Positions 52,197 to 62,211 are shown, counted from the first letter of the stretch. The stretch: 64,000 nt of DNA from Paenibacillus sp. FSL R5-0623 (GCF_037974265.1 NZ_CP150233.1:3038001-3102000), one strand, 5' to 3'. Notes: generated by a model not told the origin, from the letters alone. Program-made: numbers and translations.

Positions 52197-53087
52197 ATGC
52201 ACCATGCTTCAAGAGCCTATCGGTGGTTTCTAGGGTTTAACTACGTCATCCTGACGATTCTTGCCTTGTTATGCCTGTTCCCGATTGTGAATATATTAGC
52301 GATTTCATTTAGTTCAAGTGATGCGGTAAAAGCGGGTAGCGTTACATTCTGGCCTGTCGATTTCACGTTGTCCTCCTATCAATACATTCTGGAAAATCAG
52401 CAATTCCTGAACTCATTCGGCACAAGCCTTCTTCGTGTCGTTCTGGGGGTTACAACCAATCTGATCTTCACGATTCTCGTAGCTTATCCGCTCTCCAAAG
52501 AGGCTGCCAAATTCCGTTCAAGAACGTTCTATGCCTGGATATTCGTATTCACCATGTTATTCAGTGGAGGATTGATCCCGGGTTACCTGGTGGTTAAGGA
52601 AGCGGGGCTGTTGGATTCCATCTGGGCTTTGATTCTACCGGGCGCCGTTCCGATCTTCAATGTACTTCTAATGCTTAATTTTTTCCGGGGATTGCCGAAG
52701 GAGCTTGAAGAAGCTTCCTGGATGGATGGGGCAGGACATTTCCGCACCCTATGCAGCATCTATCTTCCTATTTCTCTTCCCAGTATCGCGACCATTACGC
52801 TGTTTGCCATGGTGGGACACTGGAATGCCTGGTTCGATGGCATGATCTACATGAAGAGCCCGGAAGGCTATCCGCTGGCTACATATCTTCAGTCCATGTT
52901 ACAGCAGGTGACGATGATTCAGAGCGAGATGATGACGCTAGAGGATGCAACGCTCTTAAGTCAGGTATCGGATAGAACAACCCAAGCTTCCCAGATCTTT
53001 TTGTCCGTTATTCCGATTCTGCTCGTGTATCCGTTCCTGCAGCGGTATTTCGTTCATGGGCTTGTCGTCGGAAGTGTAAAGGGATAA
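52197..53087 (+). CDS. ABC sugar permease, LplC/YtcP-type
   Basis: 296 aa, ATG behind AAAGGAGG. Six helices, EAA loop EEASWMDGAGHFRTL. Forms the heterodimeric channel with the preceding permease. Followed after 82 bp by the YesM-type kinase. The sugar is unknown; an oligosaccharide derived from plant polymers would suit the neighbourhood. Confidence 0.92.
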   Translation: MHHASRAYRWFLGFNYVILTILALLCLFPIVNILAISFSSSDAVKAGSVTFWPVDFTLSSYQYILENQQFLNSFGTSLLRVVLGVTTNLIFTILVAYPLSKEAAKFRSRTFYAWIFVFTMLFSGGLIPGYLVVKEAGLLDSIWALILPGAVPIFNVLLMLNFFRGLPKELEEASWMDGAGHFRTLCSIYLPISLPSIATITLFAMVGHWNAWFDGMIYMKSPEGYPLATYLQSMLQQVTMIQSEMMTLEDATLLSQVSDRTTQASQIFLSVIPILLVYPFLQRYFVHGLVVGSVKG

Positions 53088-53169
53088 GATCGATAGGAGG
53101 AAAACCGATCGATGGAAGGAGCCGATTTCTGGCTCCTTTTTTGCTATTGAGGAGAGGGGAGATGGAATA

Positions 53170-54918
53170 TTGAGAGTCATCCAGGGGAGATGGAGAGAGT
53201 CATCCATTGTCGTCAAACTGATGATTGCTTTTGTACTGGTCATTCTGCCCTTGTACGGGATAAGCATTATGATCACGCAACTCAGCTCCAAACAAATGCA
53301 GACGGAGGTGGAGAAGGCACATGAGTCCAAATTGTACTTCTACCATAATCATCTGCAATTCGAATTGGAGCGAATGAGTGCGCTGGTTACCGAATTTTCA
53401 TTTGATGAACCCATGTCCACGCTAAGTACACGAGCCGCGATTATGAGCAGATATGAAGTCACGTCCAGCCTGAACAACATTCACAATAAGCTGGGTCAGA
53501 TTATGGTGACGAGTCCCTACATTAGTGATGTGGTGTATTATGTTCCCGCTCTGCATAAACGAGTCAGTGCCGCGGACGGGATTCGGGACGTAGAGGATAC
53601 CGAGTGGAAGAATCTGCTCGCGACGATGGGGAATCTGAATGGCGAATTATCGCATTCCAATAACGATCTCTATTTCCTGAAAAGTAATCCGTATAACATG
53701 AACCATGAGGAGCCACCCAATTTCATATTAGGGATACGCTTGTCTGCTGAAGAACTGAAACACCGTTTGCAGCAGTTGTCGGAAACGGGTGAAAGTGAGA
53801 TTACACTGAGTTTTGGTGAACAGCAACATGTAGTGATCACTTCTTCAGAGCAGCCAGCACCTGTAAAACCGATTCGAACAGTTTCGCCTGAAACATTCGA
53901 TTCCATGCAAGTTACGAAGTTCCAATCTGATCCATATCTCTATTATTCGTTACATGATAAGGATCACTCGTTCATGCTGACAGCCACTATTCCGCAAGAT
54001 GTGCTGAGCGCACCGCTGGAACAATACAACGTATGGTTATGGATGGTGACCTTCATGTCGGTTGTGATCATTATTGTCTTCTCATTTTCGATCTACAGAT
54101 CGATTCACCAACCCTTAGCGGTGCTCATTCGAGGATTCAGGATGGCAGAGCAGGGCCAGACAAGCGTACATATTCCTTCATCCAGAAGGGATGAATTCGG
54201 CTATTTGTACTCTCGATTCAATCATATGATAGAGCGCTTACATATTTTGATCGATGAGAATTATGTTGCACGGATTCGAACAAGTGAAGCCGAACTCAAG
54301 CACCTGCAATCCCAGATTCAACCTCACTTTCTATACAACAGTCTATTCAGCATCAAGCAAATGGCCGAAGTGGAGAATGTGGAGCTCATTCAGGAATTCA
54401 CTGACTACCTGGGTCAATATTTCAGGTATATGTCCCGTGATTCTCATACGGAAGTATCGTTGGGGGCTGAGATTGACCATGCGCTGGTCTATGCGTCCAT
54501 TCAAAAAATCCGGTTTGGAACGAGGATTCAATTGGAATTGGAGGATCTGGATGCAAGGTACAGAGTTATTTCTGTTCCCAGAGTCATGATTCAGCCGATC
54601 GTAGAGAATGTGTTTGAGCATGCACTAGCCAAACGTAGCCAGGGAGGTATTCTACAGGTTTCGTACCAAAAGGATCAGGATAACCTGTCTATTCGCATCG
54701 AGGATGACGGGGATCAGTTAACCGACGCAACATTGAATTACTTGCAATCCTCCTTCGAAGAGACAGATCGGAAACATGGAAACGAAGAGATAACCGGGCT
54801 CATGAATGTGAATCAGCGATTAAGAATCAAATTCGGGGCTGTCTATGGTCTTACAGCACAGCGAAGTGAGCTCGGTGGGTTGTGCATTATAGTGAAGATT
54901 CCATGGAAAGGGGAGTAG
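53170..54918 (+). CDS. YesM-type sensor histidine kinase
   Basis: 582 aa, TTG start behind GAGGAGAGGGG. Membrane segment about 20-40, a large external dCache-like sensor (about 45-285), second segment about 288-310, HAMP (about 310-365), His_kinase domain with H386 in QIQPHFLYNSL, and an HATPase (about 480-580). Partners the AraC-type regulator that starts 4 nt downstream. Senses an extracellular sugar or the loaded binding protein, by family knowledge. Confidence 0.92.
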   Translation: MRVIQGRWRESSIVVKLMIAFVLVILPLYGISIMITQLSSKQMQTEVEKAHESKLYFYHNHLQFELERMSALVTEFSFDEPMSTLSTRAAIMSRYEVTSSLNNIHNKLGQIMVTSPYISDVVYYVPALHKRVSAADGIRDVEDTEWKNLLATMGNLNGELSHSNNDLYFLKSNPYNMNHEEPPNFILGIRLSAEELKHRLQQLSETGESEITLSFGEQQHVVITSSEQPAPVKPIRTVSPETFDSMQVTKFQSDPYLYYSLHDKDHSFMLTATIPQDVLSAPLEQYNVWLWMVTFMSVVIIIVFSFSIYRSIHQPLAVLIRGFRMAEQGQTSVHIPSSRRDEFGYLYSRFNHMIERLHILIDENYVARIRTSEAELKHLQSQIQPHFLYNSLFSIKQMAEVENVELIQEFTDYLGQYFRYMSRDSHTEVSLGAEIDHALVYASIQKIRFGTRIQLELEDLDARYRVISVPRVMIQPIVENVFEHALAKRSQGGILQVSYQKDQDNLSIRIEDDGDQLTDATLNYLQSSFEETDRKHGNEEITGLMNVNQRLRIKFGAVYGLTAQRSELGGLCIIVKIPWKGE

Positions 54919-54922
54919 GATT

Positions 54923-56602
54923 ATGCAGCGGATGCTTATTGTCGATGATGAACCTGTTATTCTGGACGGACTGTATGCGTTCTTTCAAAAAGCAAATCTT
55001 CAGGACATGGAGATAATCAAGGCATACTCTGCCTATGAAGCTATTGATTGGTTGAACTCGGTAAAGATTGATATTGTACTCAGCGATATCTGTATGCCTG
55101 GCATGGATGGCATGCAGTTGATTGAGCAGATTATGGACCGGTGGCCACGATGCAAAGTTCTATTACTGACGGGACATAACGAATTCGATTATGCACACCA
55201 AGCCATTCGAAATCCTTGCGTTGTTGATTACCTGTTAAAGACAGAGGGCATGAACCACATTCGGGCTGCAGTAGAACGGGCATTAGCACAGATCTCGGAA
55301 GAGAATGATTTTCGCTACCAAGCTGCCTGGTTTCGCAGTAAATTACCGCGAGCGCTGCCCCAGTTACAGCGTCAATTGCTGCTGGATGTGCTTAAGCGAA
55401 CGGATAGACATGATACCGTTTCACTTCAAGAAGAACTGGATGCTGTGCAGCTACCTTTCGAATCCGATCAACTCGTTATTCCAGTGATCATCCGGGTAGA
55501 AGAATGGAACAACTATCAATCCCAGGCGGATCGCAGTCTAATCCGCTATGCCGTTGCCAATGTTGCGGAGGAGCTGCTGCAAGACAAGGCCAGGGTGAAG
55601 GCGATTGATCTGGACACTCAGGTCATCGCGTGTTTTATTCAATCGCAAGAGGCGCATTCGTCACACGTATCTAATACGCAAGGGGAACGAGGGAGTCAGC
55701 TGGACAGCTGGAACCAGACCCTTTGTTTTGTCTATGGCACACTGGAGTCTGTGCAGCAATCCTGTGCGGACTGCCTGAACCTGTCTGTATCCATTATGGT
55801 CAGCGAGCAAGCGTTAGAGTGGAGCAGGGTTAATCAGGCGATCGCGCAGTTACGCCTGTCGATTCATGAGAGCCCCGGGTTTGGGATGGAGAAGCTCTTG
55901 CGTGTAAATATCCAGGATGAATTGCCATACACCCCTAGCATTATGAATCAACAGGGTGTTGTAACGCTGCATCTGGATCAGATCAAACAGCGAATAACCG
56001 CCGGGGATCGGGAATGGATAGAGTCCTTCCATAAATGGACCGAGGCGGCGAAGGAGGGACTTCCGGATCCATTCTTTCGCATGAAAACATATACGGGTGC
56101 AGCGAGTGTACTCATTGAAGTCCTGCATGAACTAGGGTTATATGAATCGGCAATGGAAGAAATATCGCTGTCTCGAATGTTACATTTTGATATTCATACC
56201 GCATGGACCGATCTGGTCATCTTTTATCAATCGGCATACGAATGGATGATCTCCAAACGAAGCGATGCCCGCGTGAACGACCAATCACAGATTCTGATTA
56301 CGATCCATCAATACATCAAGCACCATCTGGAGGATGACCTCTCACTCACACGGATCGCACAGGAAGTCTCTCTTAACCCTTCTTATCTGTCACGATGGTA
56401 TAAACGAATTACAGGTAAAGGCATATCCGACTACATCCATGACCGTAGAGTGGAGCGAAGCAAAGAGTTGCTTCTGGGTTCTTCTTGCAAGATGCATGAA
56501 ATATCTGCGAAGGTTGGATTTAGTGATCAGCATTATTTTTATCGTTTCTTCAAAAAAGCAACAGGCTGCACTCCTCAAGAGTATCGGGATCAGAAAAGTT
56601 AA
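54923..56602 (+). CDS. YesN-type response regulator with AraC DNA-binding domain
   Basis: 559 aa. Receiver domain (about 1-120; D55 in VLSDICMPGMDG), a long linker (about 130-450) of the YesN type, and two HTH repeats of the AraC family at the C-terminus (about 455-555; LTRIAQEVSLNPSYLSRWYK and VGFSDQHYFYRFFKK). Probably activates the permease/binding-protein genes around it. Ends 342 bp before the binding-protein gene. Confidence 0.93.
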   Translation: MQRMLIVDDEPVILDGLYAFFQKANLQDMEIIKAYSAYEAIDWLNSVKIDIVLSDICMPGMDGMQLIEQIMDRWPRCKVLLLTGHNEFDYAHQAIRNPCVVDYLLKTEGMNHIRAAVERALAQISEENDFRYQAAWFRSKLPRALPQLQRQLLLDVLKRTDRHDTVSLQEELDAVQLPFESDQLVIPVIIRVEEWNNYQSQADRSLIRYAVANVAEELLQDKARVKAIDLDTQVIACFIQSQEAHSSHVSNTQGERGSQLDSWNQTLCFVYGTLESVQQSCADCLNLSVSIMVSEQALEWSRVNQAIAQLRLSIHESPGFGMEKLLRVNIQDELPYTPSIMNQQGVVTLHLDQIKQRITAGDREWIESFHKWTEAAKEGLPDPFFRMKTYTGAASVLIEVLHELGLYESAMEEISLSRMLHFDIHTAWTDLVIFYQSAYEWMISKRSDARVNDQSQILITIHQYIKHHLEDDLSLTRIAQEVSLNPSYLSRWYKRITGKGISDYIHDRRVERSKELLLGSSCKMHEISAKVGFSDQHYFYRFFKKATGCTPQEYRDQKS

Positions 56603-56658
56603 ATGATATCTCAAATGGTAAATCAAAGATACCAGATGTCAACGGGATACACTCGAAG

Positions 56659-56672
56659 TGATAGCGCTTTCT
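56659..56672 (+). promoter_or_regulatory. cre-like site upstream of the binding-protein gene
   Basis: TGATAGCGCTTTCT differs from the CcpA consensus at one position and lies 285 bp before the binding-protein start. Suggests carbon catabolite control. Confidence 0.55.
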
Positions 56673-56717
56673 TTGTAATATAAAAACATATATAAGATGA
56701 GTCAAATTAAACCATGA

Positions 56718-56905
56718 ACGGAGAAAGCAGAAAAAACCTGAAGAAGCGGAGCTAAAAGCTTTCTTTGGAAAGCTACTTCGTAAGCATTAACTCGCCTTTA
56801 TCAACAGATTTCTCCCTTGGAAAAAGGGATAAAGGAAATCTGGGGATAACAGTGATCGGAAGGTTATTCTGCTATCGGAGTGGATGTTTAATATTTAAAG
56901 TTCAT
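56718..56905 (+). repeat. Hairpin-rich dispersed repeat, copy B
   Basis: Aligns with 3891-4080: shared blocks ACGGAGA, CAGAAAAAACCTGA, AAGCTTTCT, AAAGCTAC, CCC.TT..AAAGGG, AAATCTGGGGATAACAG and TTCTG with similar spacing. Stems kept with changed sequence: AGCTTTC/GAAAGCT, TCCCTT/AAGGGA and AGATTTC/GAAATCT. Ends about 40 nt before the binding-protein start in the same orientation. Confidence 0.75.
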
Positions 56906-56944
56906 CTTATATACCTCACGGGAGGAGAAAAAAGGGGGATTCGC

Positions 56945-58588
56945 ATGAATATATCATTCAAGAAGTTCTCATTATTAACATTAACCATGGTGCTGGCCAC
57001 CACGCTTGCTGCCTGTTCGTCTGGTGCGGGAAGTGCCGAGAATGAAGCAGCGCCGAACACACAGCAGGATGCGGGAGGACCACTTACGAAATATGACCCA
57101 CCCATCAAGTTGACCTCAACCATGAATGAAACGAGCAATGAATCATTGGCTCAAGGGGATACACATGCCAAGAACGTTTGGACCAAGGGGTACAAGGAAG
57201 AATTAGGTATTGATGTTACCTATGAGTGGATTGTCCCGGATGCCAATTACAATGATAAGATGAACGTCACCCTGGCAAGTGGCGATTTACCAGATATTCT
57301 GAAAGTGAGTGCTGTACAGTTTGAGCAGCTGCATGAAGCGGGGATGTTGGAAGATCTGACCGGGGTATACGATAAGTACGCATCCGATCTGGTTAAGGAA
57401 TTTATGTCTGCTGAGGATGGTGCAGGTTTAAAGCCGGTAACCAAGGACGGTAAAATATATGCCATGGTGAGTTTCCCAGGCTCACTTGATTCTTCGGATA
57501 TGATCTGGATTCGTCAGGACTGGCTGAAGAACGTGGGACTGGAAGCGCCAAAGTCCATGCAGGACATCATTAAGATAGCAGAAGCTTTTACGTTTGAAGA
57601 TCCAGATAGTAATGGGAAAGATGACACGTATGGTATTGCTTTACACAAGGATTTGCCGATTAATGCTTTCCTGCTGGGTTATCATGGTTATCTTGAAACC
57701 TGGATTAAGGATGCTTCAGGTCAGGTTGTGAATGGTACCGTTCAGCCTGAAGTGAAGGAAGGGCTTCGCGAACTGCAAAATCTGTATCAGAAGGGCGTTA
57801 TTGATCCTGAGTTTGGCGTAAAAGATTTTGCGAAAATGATGGAGGATGTCAACGCGGGTAAATCAGGCATCTTCTTCTTACCCCAATGGGCTCCGTTCCA
57901 GGTTAGCAGCATGATCAAGAAGGATAAGAACGTGGATTGGATGCCTTATCCGGTTCAGTCGATTGATGATCAGCCTGCCAAAACACAGAATCACCTTAGC
58001 TTGGCCGGCATATTCGCTGTACGTAAAGGGTATGAGCACCCCGAGGCATTGATTAAGTTGTTGAATTTTCAAACCGAGAAAATGTTCGGTGAGTCTGCCA
58101 AGAAAGATCGTGCTGCGTATTTGAACGGCTTAACCGGACTCGGGTTTCTTAATGCGACTGTATCCAATCTGCCTGCCAACAAAAACGTAAAAGCACAGGA
58201 GGAGGTCGAGCAAGCACTCAAAACGGGAGAAACTTCAGGATTAGGACTTGAAGCAAAGCTGTTCTACGATGATATTATGGATTACCGTAGTGGAAATCTT
58301 GATAAATGGCATATGGAGCGAATTTTTGGTCCGGAAAGCTCGCAAGGTGTCATTAAATATTATCGGGATAACGATCTGATTGTTATGGATGAATTTATCT
58401 ACGCACCGACGAGAACGATGAATACCAAACAGGCAACACTCGATAAACTGAGAGCCGAGACGTTTCTGAAAATCATCTATGGTAACTTATCAATTAACGA
58501 GTTTGATAATTTTGTAGCCAATTGGAAGAAACTTGGCGGGGATCAGATCACACAAGAAGTGAACGATACCATCGCAGCTAACCAATAA
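56945..58588 (+). CDS. Extracellular sugar-binding lipoprotein (LplA/YtcQ-like)
   Basis: 547 aa from ATG 56945 (GGGAGGAG upstream). Signal peptide with lipobox LAAC, lipidation at C24, then a two-lobe SBP_bac_1-type domain of the large LplA class (DILKVSAVQFEQL, MIWIRQDWLKNVGLEAP). Delivers an oligosaccharide to the LplB/LplC-type permeases upstream. Unusually, it follows the two-component genes and has its own leader with a cre-like site and the dispersed repeat, suggesting expression at a different level from the permeases. Confidence 0.92.
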   Translation: MNISFKKFSLLTLTMVLATTLAACSSGAGSAENEAAPNTQQDAGGPLTKYDPPIKLTSTMNETSNESLAQGDTHAKNVWTKGYKEELGIDVTYEWIVPDANYNDKMNVTLASGDLPDILKVSAVQFEQLHEAGMLEDLTGVYDKYASDLVKEFMSAEDGAGLKPVTKDGKIYAMVSFPGSLDSSDMIWIRQDWLKNVGLEAPKSMQDIIKIAEAFTFEDPDSNGKDDTYGIALHKDLPINAFLLGYHGYLETWIKDASGQVVNGTVQPEVKEGLRELQNLYQKGVIDPEFGVKDFAKMMEDVNAGKSGIFFLPQWAPFQVSSMIKKDKNVDWMPYPVQSIDDQPAKTQNHLSLAGIFAVRKGYEHPEALIKLLNFQTEKMFGESAKKDRAAYLNGLTGLGFLNATVSNLPANKNVKAQEEVEQALKTGETSGLGLEAKLFYDDIMDYRSGNLDKWHMERIFGPESSQGVIKYYRDNDLIVMDEFIYAPTRTMNTKQATLDKLRAETFLKIIYGNLSINEFDNFVANWKKLGGDQITQEVNDTIAANQ

Positions 58589-58623
58589 AAGGATTGAACT
58601 TCATAAGATCAAAGAAAAAATAG

Positions 58624-58663
58624 AAAATGGTGCGCTCCCCTAAGGAGAGGCACCATTTTTTGG
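58624..58663. terminator. Bidirectional terminator after the binding-protein gene
   Basis: AAAATGGTGC / GCACCATTTT with inner CTCC/GGAG, T-run right. Confidence 0.88.
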
Positions 58664-58669
58664 GGCAAA

Positions 58670-58930
58670 TTATTTTCGTTTCAATAACAGAACCCCACTG
58701 ATTTCAGACGTTTTGTAGCGGTATACCACTTTGAATCCAATATCATTGTCCAGCAAGCAGTTCAGTGCATTGATCAGCCGTGCACCAGGAACCAGTGTGA
58801 ATGTACATGGAGATGTATTACCAATCACACGTACACTTTGGATTCTGCGCGCAGAACCGGGAATGAGCGGATTTCTAGACCAGTAGATTAATACCAGATC
58901 CGGTTGTGGAACAGCATTGACACGAGCCAT
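58670..58930 (-). CDS. Small conserved-looking protein, unknown
   Basis: 86 aa from ATG 58930, behind AAGAGATGATT. Starts MARVNAVPQPDLVLIYWSRN and ends with a basic KRK. A single Cys pair at about 42 and 57, alternating hydrophobic pattern suggests a small beta-sheet domain. No signal peptide or membrane helix. I do not recognise the family. Ends at the bidirectional terminator. Confidence 0.7.
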   Translation of the reverse strand: MARVNAVPQPDLVLIYWSRNPLIPGSARRIQSVRVIGNTSPCTFTLVPGARLINALNCLLDNDIGFKVVYRYKTSEISGVLLLKRK

Positions 58931-59025
58931 ACTAATCATCTCTTTTCTATTAAAGGTTCTTAATAGTAGATGAAAAGTAGAGGAAAGGGTGTTAGACGGA
59001 AGACATGATGTTTAATAAATAGACT

Positions 59026-59154
59026 CTACTTATTCGTTGAGTGCTGTTTGGATGGCAGCTTGTCCCCTGGCGTTCCCTTGCCGTTGTTTTTATTGTGACG
59101 CTCTTTTTCGGCATTTTCGTTAACTTTCTTCACAAAATCTTGAGTACTTTCCAT
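59026..59154 (-). CDS. DUF4023-like microprotein, 42 aa
   Basis: A frame with a strong GGAAGGAGCTG ribosome site, starting MESTQDFVKKVNENAEKERH and ending GKGTPGDKLPSKQHSTNK. The pattern (N-terminal short helix, Asn/Lys linker, GxGxPGxKLPxKQH) matches DUF4023 microproteins of Paenibacillus as I recall them. Hydrophilic and basic; function unknown. Confidence 0.75.
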   Translation of the reverse strand: MESTQDFVKKVNENAEKERHNKNNGKGTPGDKLPSKQHSTNK

Positions 59155-59359
59155 TGTAAATTACAGCTCCTTCCATAAGCAAAATGTGTATTCCGATTGT
59201 TAATATAACCACTGGCAAGTGATTTTATTTTGGTGACATCGCTAAATTTAATTCTGATTCCACATTCCTAGGTCAGTTGGGACATACTGGACATGGGAGG
59301 TTCATGCATCTAAACTAGATAGACCAGACACACTAAGAAGGGATGCGCAGATCCATACC

Positions 59360-60112
59360 ATGTTGCAGAAATTCGGGTTTACACAATATGAAAGTCAGGT
59401 ATACGAGGCTATATTCGCGCAGGATGAACCACTTGATGCCACATCGATTGTAAATTACTCCAACGTTCCCAAAGCCAAGATCTATGAAGTGCTTAATCGC
59501 CTGATCGACAAGGGAACGGTGCTGACAACGATGGATGGGAAGAAGAAACTATATATGGCGGTGGATCTTCAGTCCATCATTCATAAGATCAAGGCTGATT
59601 TTGAGAAAGATATTGAGGAATTGAAGAGTTACAAAATCAAACGTACATTCACCGATGAACATATCTGGACGTTAAAAGATGAGTCGTCCATCGCATCGAA
59701 TATCGAACAGCTTATCGAGGAAGCAGATTCATCGATTCTTTTTCTCGCCTGGAATGAGCGAATGGAGAAATATCGTGAACTGCTGGAGCAGAAGGAAAAG
59801 CAGGGCGTATACGTTGAAGTACTTGCCGTTGGGGGCATGGAGACATCCTTAAACCGGATATACTCGTTAATCCCATTGCTAGATGCGCCGGAACCTTCAC
59901 AGCTGCTTATTGTAGATCATGCATATCTGCTGTTTGCCGGTGTGGAGCATGATTCATGGCGAGCGATCAAGACGATGTCCAAACCGATTGTTAAAGCGAT
60001 GACGGATTATTTCTACCATGATGTTGCCCTTACTCAGATTACCAAAAAATACGGTGACCAACTATTACAGGATGCGGAAATCGAGCGACTGCTTACCAGG
60101 TTGATCTATTAA
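59360..60112 (+). CDS. TrmB-family transcriptional regulator
   Basis: 250 aa. N-terminal winged helix (about 1-70; FGFTQYESQVYEAIF, VPKAKIYEVLNRLIDKG), a short coiled linker, then the TrmB sugar/ligand-binding domain (about 110-245). Followed after 126 bp by a PbuE-like MFS transporter, which it probably controls. The ribosome site (AAGAAGGGATG) is 16 nt from the ATG, longer than ideal. Effector unknown. Confidence 0.88.
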   Translation: MLQKFGFTQYESQVYEAIFAQDEPLDATSIVNYSNVPKAKIYEVLNRLIDKGTVLTTMDGKKKLYMAVDLQSIIHKIKADFEKDIEELKSYKIKRTFTDEHIWTLKDESSIASNIEQLIEEADSSILFLAWNERMEKYRELLEQKEKQGVYVEVLAVGGMETSLNRIYSLIPLLDAPEPSQLLIVDHAYLLFAGVEHDSWRAIKTMSKPIVKAMTDYFYHDVALTQITKKYGDQLLQDAEIERLLTRLIY

Positions 60113-60142
60113 AACTATTCTCTCGCAGGATAGTTTTTTTTG
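60113..60142 (+). terminator. Terminator after the TrmB-like gene
   Basis: AACTATTC / GGATAGTT hairpin with eight T. It separates the regulator from the transporter, which needs its own promoter. Confidence 0.8.
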
Positions 60143-60199
60143 TTATATTTTTATTTGAAAAAAACATGAAAATAACTATTGAAACTTTCATTTTTATAG

Positions 60200-60219
60200 G
60201 TTACTATCGTAGTTGTAAC
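60200..60219. promoter_or_regulatory. Candidate operator before the MFS gene
   Basis: GTTAC...GTAAC outer arms around ACTATCGTAGT, a nested palindrome, 20 bp before the ATG. Suited to a regulator blocking the promoter; TrmB-like neighbour is the first candidate. Confidence 0.5.
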
Positions 60220-60238
60220 TTTTTGAGGAGGATTCAAC

Positions 60239-61402
60239 ATGAATAAGAAAGTATATGTGCTCGCTATCGCAGCATTTGTGGTTGGAACCGTTGAACTGAT
60301 CTTGGGCGGAATTCTGGACCTGATTGCTACGGATCTTCATCTTTCCCTGGCGAAAGCCGGGTATTTAATCTCTATTTTCTCACTTGTCTATGCGTTGTCT
60401 GCACCGATTTTATTAAATATGACGGCTAGATTCGAGCGTAAAAAAGTATATATGTGTACGCTGTTTGTATTTCTGATCAGTAATCTGGTCTCCGCGTTCA
60501 GTACCAGCTTTTATATGCTGATGGCGGGTAGAGCGCTTGGAGCCGCGACGGGTTCACTTATTTTTGTGCTCTCTCTAACCCTTGCAGCGCGCATTGTGGA
60601 ACCACAATATAAAGGACGCGCCGTAGGGATTATTACCATGGGAGGTAGTGCATCACTTATCCTGGGTGTACCTCTGGGTATCTTTGTAGGCAACTTGGTA
60701 GGCTGGCGTGAGGTGTTTATGTTGATCGCTGTTCTAACCGCAGTGGTTATGATGGCCATCTGGATTGCGATGGACCGTGTTCAGCCTATTCCTGCCGTAT
60801 CTCTGAAGAAACAGCTTACGGCTCTGTGGAATCCTAAAATGTTGGCAATCCATGCTACGACTTTACTTGTGCTTGCGGGTCATTTGACTTTATATGCATA
60901 TTTCACACCATTCTTGCAAGAAACGCTGGGTGCCAGCGCCACGATGGTTACCTTTATCTATATGATGTTTGGGATCGCTGCTGTTGCAGGTGGAGGCATA
61001 GGTGGCATGTTATCCGATCGTCTGCATCCTGCTAAAGCCATTGTGATTGTGCTGATTCCCTTTATCGTAAGTATGGCTGTCATTCCGTTCAGTGTGGGAT
61101 TGCCTTTGATCGCCTTCTTGCTGCTGTTAAGTATCTGGAGTGCACTGAGCTGGACCGTTACGCCTGTGCAGAATAGCCTCATAATCAAAACTTCGCCGGA
61201 AACAGCTGAAACGCTAATCAGCACCAACTCAGGTATTGCACATGCAGGTATTGCACTGGGTACTTATATCGGTGGCATGGTAATTGATCATTCATCGATT
61301 CTGAACACTGGATGGGTTGGTTCTATTCTGATTTTGCTTGGTTTGGTGTCTGCCATCTATGCCATTAGCGTTAAGGAAAAAACCGTTCAGGCGGTTGCTT
61401 AG
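60239..61402 (+). CDS. DHA1 MFS transporter, PbuE-like
   Basis: 387 aa, ATG behind GAGGAGG. Twelve helices; N-terminal KVYVLAIAAFVVGTVELILGG and FERKKVYM loop are close in pattern to PbuE/YdhP-type efflux carriers. Likely exports purine bases/nucleosides or a drug; paired with the TrmB-like regulator. Confidence 0.88.
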   Translation: MNKKVYVLAIAAFVVGTVELILGGILDLIATDLHLSLAKAGYLISIFSLVYALSAPILLNMTARFERKKVYMCTLFVFLISNLVSAFSTSFYMLMAGRALGAATGSLIFVLSLTLAARIVEPQYKGRAVGIITMGGSASLILGVPLGIFVGNLVGWREVFMLIAVLTAVVMMAIWIAMDRVQPIPAVSLKKQLTALWNPKMLAIHATTLLVLAGHLTLYAYFTPFLQETLGASATMVTFIYMMFGIAAVAGGGIGGMLSDRLHPAKAIVIVLIPFIVSMAVIPFSVGLPLIAFLLLLSIWSALSWTVTPVQNSLIIKTSPETAETLISTNSGIAHAGIALGTYIGGMVIDHSSILNTGWVGSILILLGLVSAIYAISVKEKTVQAVA

Positions 61403-61435
61403 AATAAAGAAATTGGAGATTGGTCAAAAGGCTTG

Positions 61436-61478
61436 AACCTCTGCATTCCCATAGTCTAATGGGTGTAGAGGTTTTTTT
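61436..61478 (+). terminator. Terminator after the PbuE-like gene
   Basis: AACCTCTGCA / TGTAGAGGTT with inner CCCAT/ATGGG and seven T. Confidence 0.88.
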
Positions 61479-61630
61479 ATTGTTGATACGCTAGAGTACA
61501 CGTCAGAAGAATAAACCATTTTCATATGGAGCAAAACTTGCTTTATTCATGGTAATCTATATAATTAAAATAGTTTTAAAAAGTATTATTTAATGTTTAG
61601 TTACATGATGTTATTGAGGGAGCGGTGATC

Positions 61631-62197
61631 ATGACTACGAAGACGGAGAAACAAAAAATGCTGGATGGCGAGCTGTACATGGCTTCGGATCTTCAATTGT
61701 CTGAGGACAGAGAGTATGCAAGGAAGATGACGAGGACGTTCAATCAAACGACGGAAACGGACGGTGAGCTTCGCACCAAGCTATTGAAGGAACTGTTGGG
61801 ATCTACAGGTGAACACCTGGGAATGGAACCTAATATTCATGTGGATTATGGATATAACATTCATGTAGGCAATCATTTTTATACCAATTTTAACTGTACA
61901 ATATTAGATGTGTGTGAAGTTCGTATTGGAGACCATTGCTTAATGGGGCCAGATGTACATATCTATACGGCTACTCATCCACTCCATCCGCATGAACGCA
62001 ATACGGGTGCAGAATATGGCAAGCCAGTCACGATTGGCAATAATGTATGGATTGGTGGTAGAGCCGTTATTAATCCAGGGGTTACCATTGGAGACAACGT
62101 GGTCATTGCTTCTGGGTCTGTGGTTACAAAGGATGTTCCCGATAATATGATCGTGGGCGGCAACCCTGCTAGAATCATTAGAGAGATTGAGCTTTAG
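61631..62197 (+). CDS. Sugar O-acetyltransferase (maltose/galactoside type)
   Basis: 188 aa from ATG 61631 behind GAGGGAG. N-terminal Mac domain ([17 protein letters not shown]) and a left-handed beta-helix of hexapeptide repeats ([12 protein letters not shown] to NPARII), with the catalytic His in TATHPLHP. Uses acetyl-CoA to acetylate maltose, glucose or a galactoside. Followed after 14 bp by the remains of a second copy. Confidence 0.92.
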   Translation: MTTKTEKQKMLDGELYMASDLQLSEDREYARKMTRTFNQTTETDGELRTKLLKELLGSTGEHLGMEPNIHVDYGYNIHVGNHFYTNFNCTILDVCEVRIGDHCLMGPDVHIYTATHPLHPHERNTGAEYGKPVTIGNNVWIGGRAVINPGVTIGDNVVIASGSVVTKDVPDNMIVGGNPARIIREIEL

Positions 62198-62211
62198 TTT
62201 ATTTTAGATAG

